From JAKQHY01 sp034429475 (GTDB lineage: Bacteria; Chloroflexota; Anaerolineae; B4-G1; SLSP01): a stretch of 63,258 nucleotides of DNA. Positions 33,198 to 41,626 of the stretch are shown here, piece after piece; position 1 is the first letter of the stretch, and each line of letters starts with the position of its first letter. The DNA lies in the NCBI GenBank assembly GCA_034429475.1, contig DAOUGD010000101.1, positions 1 to 63,258 of the forward strand, given 5' to 3'. The position numbers were made by a program, and so were the translations under genes. The notes below the pieces were generated by a model, which saw nothing but the letters and a program-made list of their open reading frames with translations, did no database searches and had not been told where the DNA came from.

Positions 33198-35171
33198 ATG
33201 TGTGGAATCATTGGGTGTTTGGACTGGAGTGGGAACCATAAACCGGACGTAAGCCTGTTACGGCGGATGCTGAGCATCATCCGTCACCGCGGTCCTGATG
33301 AGTTCGGCCTCTATGTAGACGAACGCCTGGGCATGGGTAGCGCTCGCCTCAGCATTATTGACTTGAGCACAGGGCAACAGCCCATCCATAACGAAGACCG
33401 TTCTCTCTGGATCGTGTTCAACGGCGAGATTTACAACTATGTTGAGTTGCGCGAAGAGTTGGTCGAACATGGTCATGTTTTTTCTACACACTCGGACACC
33501 GAAGTGATTCTACATTTGTTTGAGGAACTTGGCCCGGCTTGCCTGGAACGACTCAATGGTCAATTTGCTATCGCAATTTGGGATGCACGGCGAGAATCTT
33601 TGTTCCTGGCGCGCGATCGCTTGGGGGTTCGCCCCCTTTTCTATGCGCTATTGCCTCAAGGAGTGGTCTTTGGGTCAGAAATCAAGGCAATTTTGTTGGA
33701 TTCACGTATCCCGGCGCGGCTAGACCCTTATGCACTGGCGCAGACTTTTACCTTCTGGGCGCCGCTTGCGCCACGCACCGCCTTTCAGGGCATTGAGGAG
33801 CTCCGACCGGGGCATTATATGCGGATAACTCGGGCGGATCATACCATCTCTTGTTATTGGCGCCCCGAATTTCCACCTACAGGTGAAGAAACTCCTATAT
33901 CAGGGGCAGAAGCGGCCGCTCAACTGCGTGAATTGTTGTCGGATGCGACGCGCCTACGGCTCCGCGCCGACGTTACAGTGGGCAGCTATTTGAGCGGCGG
34001 CCTTGACTCTACATATATTGCCGGTCTGGTCCGCCAACATATGCCAGACTCGCTTTGTACCTTCTCGATTGCCTTTGCGAATGCTGTCTATGACGAAAGT
34101 AAGTATCAGGAGTTGGCAACGAAATTCCTGGGGACTGATCATCGCCGGACCTACTGTGAAGACAGCGACATCGGCCGCCTATTCCCCACCGTCATCTGGC
34201 ATACGGAAGTGCCTATTCTACGGACTTCGCCTGTACCAATGTATCTGCTTTCCAAGCTGGTGCGGGATAACGGTATCAAGGTTGTGCTGACCGGTGAAGG
34301 TTCCGACGAATTTCTCGGCGGCTACGATATTTATAAGGAAGACAAGATTCGGCGTTTCTGGGCGCGAGACCCTGAATCCACGCTTCGTCCGCTGTTGCTG
34401 CGCCGTTTATATCCGTATATAGCCAATGTGACGCGCGGGGGGGATGCCTATCTGGCTGCGTCCTTTGGCAAGGGTTTGACTGAGACTGACCGCCTGGGTT
34501 ATTCCCATCTTTTGCGCTGGCGCAACACGGCGCGCATCCGCAACTTCCTTTCCGAAGATTACCGGCTTCATAAGTATGATCCGGTGGATGAGGCGCTGGC
34601 CTACTTCGCCGGGCTATGGGTCGGCCTTAGCCCATTGGCGCAAGCGCAGGTTCTGGAAGTTACAACCTTTCTGTCCGCTTATCTGCTTTCCTCACAAGGC
34701 GACCGGGTGATGGCTGCCAACTCAGTTGAGGGGCGATTTCCTTTTCTGGATCATCGGGTGGTTGAGTTTGCCGGGCGTCTTCCGCCGCAGCTCAAGATTC
34801 GGGGGCTGCGTGAGAAGCATGTCCTCAAAAAGAGCGCTGCCGGTTTCTTACCCGCGGAGATCGTTAATCGCTATAAACAGCCTTACCGGGCACCGATCCA
34901 TAGGGCATTCTTTGCCCAACCATTGGATTATATAGCGAATTTACTGTCGCCCGAGGGTATTCAAAGAAGCGGTGTATTTGCCTCTGAGCCGATTGAGCGC
35001 CTGCTCCGCAAATATAAGGCGCGCGGCGAATTTAGCGAATTCGAAGATATGGCGCTGGTAGGGGTGCTATCAACGCAATTGCTTTACCAGCAATTTGTTG
35101 AAAATTTCGACCGGTCAATACCTGAGGCCGAGTCGGTTCGCATCTGTCAAAGAGAGGAGGGTTATTCATGA
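33198..35171 (+). CDS. asnB: Asparagine synthetase-like glutamine amidotransferase
   Basis: MCGIIGCLDW supplies the N-terminal nucleophile C2 of class II glutaminases, with RHRGPDE and NGEIYNY as glutamine-binding motifs. The synthetase half has SYLSGGLDSTYIAGL, the PP-loop that adenylates a carboxylate, and LTGEGSDEFLGGYD. Length (657 residues) is normal. Apart from making asparagine, members in glycan and natural-product clusters convert carboxyl groups, often carrier-bound, to amides. Placement between an ACP and a PP-loop amidotransferase favours such a role here. The stop overlaps the next start in ATGA. Confidence 0.92.
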   Translation: MCGIIGCLDWSGNHKPDVSLLRRMLSIIRHRGPDEFGLYVDERLGMGSARLSIIDLSTGQQPIHNEDRSLWIVFNGEIYNYVELREELVEHGHVFSTHSDTEVILHLFEELGPACLERLNGQFAIAIWDARRESLFLARDRLGVRPLFYALLPQGVVFGSEIKAILLDSRIPARLDPYALAQTFTFWAPLAPRTAFQGIEELRPGHYMRITRADHTISCYWRPEFPPTGEETPISGAEAAAQLRELLSDATRLRLRADVTVGSYLSGGLDSTYIAGLVRQHMPDSLCTFSIAFANAVYDESKYQELATKFLGTDHRRTYCEDSDIGRLFPTVIWHTEVPILRTSPVPMYLLSKLVRDNGIKVVLTGEGSDEFLGGYDIYKEDKIRRFWARDPESTLRPLLLRRLYPYIANVTRGGDAYLAASFGKGLTETDRLGYSHLLRWRNTARIRNFLSEDYRLHKYDPVDEALAYFAGLWVGLSPLAQAQVLEVTTFLSAYLLSSQGDRVMAANSVEGRFPFLDHRVVEFAGRLPPQLKIRGLREKHVLKKSAAGFLPAEIVNRYKQPYRAPIHRAFFAQPLDYIANLLSPEGIQRSGVFASEPIERLLRKYKARGEFSEFEDMALVGVLSTQLLYQQFVENFDRSIPEAESVRICQREEGYS

Positions 35172-36193
35172 AGCTATGTACGCACTGTATTCTGCCGGAA
35201 ACTTTTCCGGGTATTGAGTTCGATGACGAAGGAGTCTGCCAATATTGCCGACATATGCCACCACCTGAGCGTCGTGTACAACAGAGAGCAGCGTTGCGGG
35301 TGCGTTTTGAGCAGCTTGTGGCTGAGCTGCGGGGTGAATCCGGCTATCATGGGTTGATGAGTTGGAGTGGGGGTAAGGACAGCACTTATACACTGTGGTT
35401 GCTGCGCCACCAGTATGATTTGCGTATCCTGGCTTTCACTTTTGACAACGGTTTTATTTCACCGGCTGCGCTTGACAATATGCGTAATGTCGCAGATGCT
35501 CTGGGGGTTGACCATATCATTGTCAGACCCAATTTCCCTTTTTTGCAGAAGGCATTTGCGGCTTCCACAGATCCAGAGATGTACTCCATAAAAGCTCTGG
35601 AACGGGCCAGTGGTATCTGCAATACTTGTATGGGCCTGGCGAAGGGCTTGGCATGGCGACTCGCACTGGAAAAGGATATCCCCATGATGGTTTATGGCTG
35701 GTCGCCAGGGCAGATCCCGCTATCATCAGCGTTTATGCGCTCCAATCGTAAAATGCTCCAGACGATGGTTACTGCGGCGGCTGCGCCGTTAGGTCGTGCC
35801 AATATGCCGGTCGCAGTTTACTTCCCGGAGGCGCGTCACTTTGAGGCGGCCTCGAGGATGCCGGTCAATGTCTCACCGTTGGCTTTCCTCGATTGGCAAG
35901 AGGAGAAGGCCGTCGAAGTCATAGAGACATATGGTTGGAGACATCCCAAAGACACTGATCCGAACTCCTCTAATTGTTTGCTCAACGTCTTTGCCAACCA
36001 GATTCACACGAAGCAGTGGGGCTATCATCCTTACGCGATGGAGCTGGCGGGACTGGTTAGGGAGGGATATATGTCGCGTGAAGAGGCCTTGCAGCGGCTG
36101 GCGCCTCCGGAGACGCCGGAGTTAGTGGAATGTGTAGCAAAGCGTCTTGGTATTCCGTTCTCATATTCCGTAAAAGATTTGGATCATTCTTGA
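35168..36193 (+). CDS. PP-loop sugar amidotransferase-like protein (WbpG/PseA type)
   Basis: The N-terminus has paired cysteines C4/C7 (CTHC) and C24/C27 (CQYC), followed by SWSGGKDST (S67-S72), the ATP-pyrophosphatase loop, and a third pair C151/C154 (CNTC). This matches N-acetyl-sugar amidotransferases of the WbpG/PseA group, which turn an acetamido group into an acetamidino group on bacterial aminosugars, and more distantly tRNA-thiolation enzymes. WbpG normally takes ammonia from HisH/HisF-like partners, which are absent here; the coupled AsnB-like glutaminase might substitute. A second copy with the same cysteine plan lies at 48843. Confidence 0.8.
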   Translation: MKLCTHCILPETFPGIEFDDEGVCQYCRHMPPPERRVQQRAALRVRFEQLVAELRGESGYHGLMSWSGGKDSTYTLWLLRHQYDLRILAFTFDNGFISPAALDNMRNVADALGVDHIIVRPNFPFLQKAFAASTDPEMYSIKALERASGICNTCMGLAKGLAWRLALEKDIPMMVYGWSPGQIPLSSAFMRSNRKMLQTMVTAAAAPLGRANMPVAVYFPEARHFEAASRMPVNVSPLAFLDWQEEKAVEVIETYGWRHPKDTDPNSSNCLLNVFANQIHTKQWGYHPYAMELAGLVREGYMSREEALQRLAPPETPELVECVAKRLGIPFSYSVKDLDHS

Positions 36194-36201
36194 TAATTTT
36201 G

Positions 36202-36229
36202 TTGACAGAGTTGCCGTCGTACCTATAAT
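36202..36229 (+). promoter_or_regulatory. Consensus sigma70 promoter
   Basis: TTGACA at 36202-36207 and TATAAT at 36224-36229 match the -35 and -10 consensus exactly, with a 16-base spacer. It lies 52 bases before the ATG at 36281 and just after the stop of the PP-loop gene. Such a perfect pair predicts strong, largely unregulated transcription of the SGNH-like gene and what follows. Confidence 0.7.
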
Positions 36230-36280
36230 AAGTGTGCGAAGTACTGTCAAGATTTGGTGTGTTTATTACAAGGCAAAGGA

Positions 36281-37201
36281 ATGAATAACATATCTAGCAG
36301 GACGGGTTATACTAAAAAAATCATTACCATAGTCACCGCCATGAGCATTGTTCTAGCATTGGCGTCTGGCTTCTTATTAGGTGTATACCTACTTACTGGA
36401 CGAGATTGGGGATTGGGACTGTGGCGGGTAAAACACCTGGTACTGGCCATCTTCAATAGTGATTCGGTCACTGCCAACAATCGAGGTGAGTTCACCAACG
36501 TTATCTTTTTGCATCATTCTACCGGGGAGGCGCTGATCAATGACGGCAATGTCAGAGCCTTGTTTGTAGAAGCCGGCTTTGATTTCTGGGATCACAATTA
36601 TAACTGGATTGGACTTTCATCGCCTGATGGCAGCAAAGCCGGTTATAGCTACCGGATTCCAGACGACAACACTGATCCGGATGGCCTCGCAAATATCTTT
36701 GCCCAACAGACCTATTCGCAACCACTCAATGCGTTGAGTGGACTGCTTCAGCATGAAGTCATCGTCTTTAAATCCTGCTTTCCGACAAGCAATATCATCA
36801 GTGATGAACAACTGGAGCAGTATAAAACGTGGTACTTGGGGATGCGCGAGGTGATGGATGCTCATCCAGACCGGGTCTTTGTTGTCATGTCACCACCACC
36901 ACTGCATCCGGCAGCGACAACCCCGGAAGCCGCCGCACGGGCGCGCGCTTTTGCCAACTGGCTGACTTCGGCTGAATATCTTGGAGGGCATCCGAACATC
37001 TTTGCCTTTGACTTTTTCGACCAGTTGGCTGAGGATGATCCGTCCAACTCGGAGGTTAATATGCTCCGGGCGGAATATAGGCCGGAGGGAGAGGACTCAC
37101 ATCCAAACCAGGTGGCGAATGCGGCCGTGGGGCCAATCTTTGCGGAGGCGGTGATGGACGCGGCGTCGAGCTATCGGGAGGCAGGGAAGACGCGGCCATA
37201 A
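36281..37201 (+). CDS. Membrane-anchored SGNH-hydrolase-like protein
   Basis: The ATG at 36281 gives 306 residues. An N-terminal membrane segment (IITIVTAMSIVLALASGFLL) anchors an extracytoplasmic domain. VIFLHHSTGEAL places S80 after a double histidine, a variant of block I, and EDSHPNQVA near the end supplies D272 and H274, resembling the Asp-His block V of SGNH/GDSL esterases. VVMSPPPLHP may be block III. Such proteins often add or remove acyl groups from glycans. A membrane O-acyltransferase is encoded close by at 38653, a common pairing. The family call is moderate because the GDS motif is not classical. Confidence 0.6.
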   Translation: MNNISSRTGYTKKIITIVTAMSIVLALASGFLLGVYLLTGRDWGLGLWRVKHLVLAIFNSDSVTANNRGEFTNVIFLHHSTGEALINDGNVRALFVEAGFDFWDHNYNWIGLSSPDGSKAGYSYRIPDDNTDPDGLANIFAQQTYSQPLNALSGLLQHEVIVFKSCFPTSNIISDEQLEQYKTWYLGMREVMDAHPDRVFVVMSPPPLHPAATTPEAAARARAFANWLTSAEYLGGHPNIFAFDFFDQLAEDDPSNSEVNMLRAEYRPEGEDSHPNQVANAAVGPIFAEAVMDAASSYREAGKTRP

Positions 37202-37263
37202 GGCGATAATGCTCAAAGGGTTGTTTGAGAATGGGGTATTCTGCGAAAGTGAGGTAGAAAAAG

Positions 37264-38607
37264 ATGGTTAAGCGAATTTCGAGGCGACAATTATTGGCTG
37301 GCCTAGCGGCGGCTGTGGCTGAGTTGGGACTAGGGGCGCTGACGGGATGCACTCCCTCAGTCGGGCGCGCACAAGAAGGCCTTGAGCCGCGCGCACATCT
37401 TCCCTGGGTTGCCAGGGGGAACAGTGGGGGGAGTACGCCCGAGTTGACCCCGACAGGCAGTGCGGTGATCCCTACTCATACCAGTACACCGACCCCTACT
37501 AGCACGCCGACGCCGACCAACACACCGACACCGACAGCTACCCCCACGGTTACACCAACGCCTACGCCTGGAACTCCCCCGCCGCCACCTTCGGCCAGAG
37601 TTGTGCATGTCCATGACACAGCAGCAACTTCTTGGGGTGGTCAGACGGCCTATTGGAATTATATCAATCAGGACGCGGTCAATGAAATGACGGATCAAGG
37701 AATTATGGCTTTGACCGGTGCTTCCTCGGCAGTGGATGCCTGGTATGACTTGCTGCCTGGCTATCAGGTGGGGCAGAAGATCGCTATCAAAGTCAACTTC
37801 AATCACACGGCGTCGTGCGCGTCTGTGGATGGCTATATTGATGCACTGGTTCAGCCGGTAAATGCGCTAGTGCGCGGACTGAAGCTCAGGGGTGTGGCAG
37901 AGAACGATATCTGGATCTATGATGCCCTACGGCCGGTACCGGATCGCTTTGTAAATGGAGCGCTGTACAGTGGCGTACAATATTTTGACCAACCTCTGGA
38001 AGGGGGATGTCGCAACGCTGCAACATTCGTAAGCAATGATCCCCATGCCGCTGTGGTGTTTTCGCCACCGGCAGGAATTCCCCTCCCTCCAACAATAAAG
38101 ATCACGGACGTGTTGATTAATGCCACCTATGTGATCAATGTGCCGATTCTCAAGGTCCATGGTGGCGCTGGGGTGTCGTTTGGATTCAAAAACCATTTTG
38201 GTAGCATTGATCGACCCGATGAATTGCATAACTATACTCTTCTGGGTTGGACTTACTATCGCTCAGACTACAACCCTCTGGTCGATCTGTACTTGAATCC
38301 GCACGTCGGCGCAAAGACCATCTTGACAGTGGGGGATGGGTTGATCGGTTCGAAGCAGTGGGCTCAGCCACCGACTGCGGCATGGACTACATTTGGGGGG
38401 AGCACACCTGAGAGTCTGTTCTTCTCGAGGGATCCGGTGGCGATTGACTGCGTTATGCACGATTTCCTGGCAGCAGAGACCACGGTTTCGGGTTTGGCAA
38501 ATGACTATTTGGCGTATGCCGCCGAGGTCGGCCTCGGTACTTTTGAAGAGGGCGATCCGTGGGGCAGTGGTTGGTCTGAGATAGACTATGTCAGGATTGA
38601 TCTCTGA
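37264..38607 (+). CDS. DUF362 protein with Tat/lipoprotein signal
   Basis: The N-terminus VKRISRRQLLAGLAAAVAE holds a twin-arginine motif (SRRQLL), and LTGC near residue 29 is a plausible lipobox, so the protein is probably exported folded and lipidated. A Thr/Pro linker of alternating TPT units follows (about 58-105). The domain from VVHVHDTAATSW has VGQKIAIKVNFN and TYVINVPILKVH, typical of DUF362. No CxxCxxC ferredoxin motif is present, unlike many DUF362 proteins. The linker is preceded by HLPWVARG, similar to the tail of the protein at 58409. Function unknown. Confidence 0.75.
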   Translation: MVKRISRRQLLAGLAAAVAELGLGALTGCTPSVGRAQEGLEPRAHLPWVARGNSGGSTPELTPTGSAVIPTHTSTPTPTSTPTPTNTPTPTATPTVTPTPTPGTPPPPPSARVVHVHDTAATSWGGQTAYWNYINQDAVNEMTDQGIMALTGASSAVDAWYDLLPGYQVGQKIAIKVNFNHTASCASVDGYIDALVQPVNALVRGLKLRGVAENDIWIYDALRPVPDRFVNGALYSGVQYFDQPLEGGCRNAATFVSNDPHAAVVFSPPAGIPLPPTIKITDVLINATYVINVPILKVHGGAGVSFGFKNHFGSIDRPDELHNYTLLGWTYYRSDYNPLVDLYLNPHVGAKTILTVGDGLIGSKQWAQPPTAAWTTFGGSTPESLFFSRDPVAIDCVMHDFLAAETTVSGLANDYLAYAAEVGLGTFEEGDPWGSGWSEIDYVRIDL

Positions 38608-38652
38608 GACAAACGAGTCATGCTAGAGATTTGACAGGATTCCCGTGCGACA

Positions 38653-39771
38653 ATGACTCGGAAATTACTACTTCTTAGCGGATTGGCAATCATCGCGGTT
38701 GTGTGTAACCACGCTGCTCAGTGGGGCACTGTCAGTATGTTGTGGTGGACAGATCGCTATCTGGCGGTGCCCTTGACGGTGGACGAGCAAGTGAACACGC
38801 TATCGTATCTTGTCCTGGCGGCCATGAGAAAACTGGCCCTTTTCAGCGTTCCGTCCTTCCTGGTCATTGCTGGAATATTTGTCGCGTATGCAGCCCGTGG
38901 GGATCAGTCCAGCTTGACCTGGAAGGCCATGAGAGTGAGAATTCTGAATCTTCTGACACCCTATTTGATCTGGTCAATGGTGATCTTTGTCGGAGATGCC
39001 CTTCAGGGCCAGGTCTACACCCCTCTGGAGTACTTGCGACGACTATGTTTGGGCCAGGCTATTGGCGCCTACTTTTACATTCCTGTTTTGTGCCAGCTCT
39101 ATCTCTTCTCTCCGTTGATTGTGCCCTATGCCAAGGCCCACGCAGGATGCTTACTCACAGTGTCTGCACTTGTACACTTCATCCTTGTGATCCTGGCATA
39201 TTTACCCGTTGCCGGATATTTCCTTGGAGTAGACTCTCCCGCCCTGTACATACTCAGGAGTATCCCGAGCGCGCTGTTTATCCGACTACAGTTTTTCTTT
39301 GTGTTGGGTGTGATCATTGGACTTCGAGCCAAACAGGTCAACGAATGGATCGCTCGTCACACCTCATTGCTTCTTATCCTTGTAGGTGTATCGGCCTTGC
39401 TGGCCGTTGTTGAGGCCGAAGTGTTTTTCCGCCTTACAGAACTCACATACTATGATGAGATTCTGACCATTCCGACTACTCTTTATGCTGTGGTTGTTAT
39501 CCTTTCGTTTCTCGGTTCTTCCAAAGAGTCACTGCCCGGTTCGAAAGTTCTGTATCAGCTAGGTACCCGTTCCTTTGGCATCTATCTTCTGAATGGGACG
39601 CTTTTGGCGTTTGTAGCCAGGGCTTCGCAGAAGTTCACGCCCTGGCTTCTTGCTTACGAACTCTTGTTCGTGGCGTGTCTGGTCGCGATCGGCATCGGAA
39701 TCCCCTTCTTTCTTACGCAGGCTCTTGCCAAGAGTCCCGCGCGACGTTATTACCGCTATCTGTTCGGTTAG
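38653..39771 (+). CDS. Membrane O-acyltransferase (acyltransferase 3 family)
   Basis: This 372-residue integral membrane protein has about ten helices. The first helix ends AIIAVVCNHAAQWG, with H20 in the position of the catalytic histidine of OafA-like acyltransferases. RVRILNLLTPYLIWSMVIF in the second part is the conserved Arg-bearing region. Such enzymes move acyl groups from cytoplasmic CoA to glycans on the outer side. It lies 45 bases after the DUF362 gene. The nearby SGNH-like protein at 36281 may complete the acyl transfer, as separate SGNH domains do in other systems. Confidence 0.82.
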   Translation: MTRKLLLLSGLAIIAVVCNHAAQWGTVSMLWWTDRYLAVPLTVDEQVNTLSYLVLAAMRKLALFSVPSFLVIAGIFVAYAARGDQSSLTWKAMRVRILNLLTPYLIWSMVIFVGDALQGQVYTPLEYLRRLCLGQAIGAYFYIPVLCQLYLFSPLIVPYAKAHAGCLLTVSALVHFILVILAYLPVAGYFLGVDSPALYILRSIPSALFIRLQFFFVLGVIIGLRAKQVNEWIARHTSLLLILVGVSALLAVVEAEVFFRLTELTYYDEILTIPTTLYAVVVILSFLGSSKESLPGSKVLYQLGTRSFGIYLLNGTLLAFVARASQKFTPWLLAYELLFVACLVAIGIGIPFFLTQALAKSPARRYYRYLFG

Positions 39772-39789
39772 CGAGCCAAAGGAGCGACC

Positions 39790-40629
39790 TTGGCAGAAAG
39801 TCGAGAGATCATCATCCAGCCCACACGGGGGTGGGCCGCGCCGCAATTGCAGGCCGTATGGGAATACCGGGAGCTACTCTATTTCCTGGTCTGGCGTGAC
39901 TTGAAGGTGCGTTACAAGCAGACGGCCCTGGGTGTGGCATGGGTCCTACTGCAACCCCTGTTGAGCACTGTTGTGTTTACTTTGTTGTTTGGGGTGTTAC
40001 TGGGGGCGCCATCCGACGGTGCGCCGTATGCCCTCTTTGCGCTGGCGGGCCTGGTGCCGTGGCAGTATTTCTCCGGCAGTCTCAATCGTGTTGGCACAAG
40101 CCTGGTAAACAGCGCCCACCTGATCACCAAGGTGTATTTCCCGAGGCTGATCGTTCCCCTTTCAGGTGTGACCGCGACGCTGGTTGATTTCGGCATCGGC
40201 TGCGGTGTGTTGACCATTCTGATGATCGTCTACCGGGTGCCATTGACGTGGAACATTCTGTGGCTACCCGCATTTTTGTTACTGGCAATGGTCACGGCTC
40301 TGGGCTTTGGACTGTGGTTGTCCGCGCTCAACGTGCGCTACCGTGATATCAACTATCTCATCCCGTTCATGCTTCAGATCTGGATGTATATCACGCCGGT
40401 GGTCTATGGCAGTACGTTGATCCCCGAGCGCTTCCGCTACCTGTTGGCGCTGAACCCCATGACCGGGGTGGTGGAGGGGTTCCGCTGGGCATTGTTGAGC
40501 GGCAGCACACCCGGGTCGGCGCCTGCCGGCCTCTTGACCGGGCTGTCGGTTGTTATCAGCCTGGTCGTGTTGGTCTCCGGGCTTCTCTATTTCCGCAATA
40601 CCGAGCGAACGTTCGCAGACACGATTTAA
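39790..40629 (+). CDS. wzm: ABC-2 glycan exporter permease (Wzm-like)
   Basis: The TTG start at 39790 follows GGAGCGACC and gives 279 residues with six helices. WRDLKVRYKQTALGVAWVLL is the hallmark cytoplasmic N-terminal motif of polysaccharide ABC-2 permeases, and YITPVVYGSTLIPERFRYLL with NPMTGVVEGFRWALL is the conserved C-terminal region. It forms the membrane channel that, with the ATPase encoded at 41626, exports a lipid-linked glycan. The gene order is odd: a glycosidase-like gene separates permease and ATPase. Confidence 0.92.
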   Translation: MAESREIIIQPTRGWAAPQLQAVWEYRELLYFLVWRDLKVRYKQTALGVAWVLLQPLLSTVVFTLLFGVLLGAPSDGAPYALFALAGLVPWQYFSGSLNRVGTSLVNSAHLITKVYFPRLIVPLSGVTATLVDFGIGCGVLTILMIVYRVPLTWNILWLPAFLLLAMVTALGFGLWLSALNVRYRDINYLIPFMLQIWMYITPVVYGSTLIPERFRYLLALNPMTGVVEGFRWALLSGSTPGSAPAGLLTGLSVVISLVVLVSGLLYFRNTERTFADTI

Positions 40630-40663
40630 CGTACGGCCAGGCCGTGTAAAAGGGGGGCGCATA

Positions 40664-41626
40664 ATGCTTCAATGGAAGAAGTTGGGCAAGATTTTTGATC
40701 CCAGGGAACATAAGCTGTCGGATGGTTGTACTGACTTCGCCCAGTATCCACAACCACTGATCTTTGATGATTTTGTGAGAATCTACTTCTCGGCGCGAAG
40801 GCGAGATCCGGAAGATAACAAGTATTGGCTGAGCCACGCCTGCTTCGTTGATATGGACAAAACTTTTCAGAGGGTTTTGCACGTAGCGAACCATACCGTG
40901 ATTGAGTTGGGCAAACAAGGCTGCTTTGACGAGCATGGCATCTTTCCCCTGAATGTTATGAGGTATGGTGACCAAATCTATGGATACACTTGTGGCATTA
41001 GCCGGCGAGTATCGGTGCCGACCGATGCCAGTATCGGATTCGCGATCAGCACTGACAATGGTCTGACGTTCCAGAAACTGGGCGACGGACCTGTTCTAAC
41101 GGCCTCGCTGCACGAGCCATTTCTGATAGCCGATGCTTTTGTCAGTCATCTTGAGGGTCAGTTTCATATGTGGTATGTGTACGGCGTGCAGTGGAAGCAA
41201 TATGTGGCCGGTGCCCGCCCAGACCGCATTTACAAGATTGGTCACGCCGTTTCAGAGGATGGACTTTCATGGCGGAAGGAGGGCCGGCAGCTTCTGGCCG
41301 ACAAGGTTGAAGATGAGAGCCAGGCATTTCCAACGGTCGCCCGATTTGATGGTAAGTACCATATGGCCTTCTCCTACCGGCATTCGTTCGATTTCCGAAC
41401 CAACCGGGATCGCAGCTACCGACTCGGTTATGCTTGGTCCACTGATCTGTGGAACTGGACCAGGGACGACGCCCAGCTAGATCTTGATATGACCCAGGGA
41501 GACTGGGACTCAGACATGAGGTGCTATCCCTGCATCTTTGAGATGGATGGCCAGGTTTATCTGCTGTATAACGGCAACGAGTTTGGCCGCTACGGATTTG
41601 GTCTGGCCCGATTGGAATCGAGGTAA
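40664..41626 (+). CDS. Glycosidase-like five-blade propeller protein (GH43/GH32-type fold)
   Basis: The ATG at 40664 gives 320 residues with no signal peptide. Repeated blade motifs (RIYFSARRRD, IGFAISTDNGLTF, IGHAVSEDGLSW, RLGYAWSTDLWNW, VYLLYNGNEFGRYGFG) match the five-bladed propellers of GH43, GH32 and related phosphorylases. Acidic residues at ends of blades could be catalytic, but I cannot assign them. A cytoplasmic location suggests work on nucleotide- or lipid-linked glycans, or glycan length control, rather than polymer degradation outside. The stop and the wzt start share one base (TAATG). Confidence 0.68.
   Translation: MLQWKKLGKIFDPREHKLSDGCTDFAQYPQPLIFDDFVRIYFSARRRDPEDNKYWLSHACFVDMDKTFQRVLHVANHTVIELGKQGCFDEHGIFPLNVMRYGDQIYGYTCGISRRVSVPTDASIGFAISTDNGLTFQKLGDGPVLTASLHEPFLIADAFVSHLEGQFHMWYVYGVQWKQYVAGARPDRIYKIGHAVSEDGLSWRKEGRQLLADKVEDESQAFPTVARFDGKYHMAFSYRHSFDFRTNRDRSYRLGYAWSTDLWNWTRDDAQLDLDMTQGDWDSDMRCYPCIFEMDGQVYLLYNGNEFGRYGFGLARLESR

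Noticed and set aside
5033..35171. Lasso-peptide-like combination of HprK-like kinase and AsnB
   Set aside because: No precursor peptide, PqqD-like or transglutaminase-like gene is present, and the two genes are 27 kb apart in different operons.
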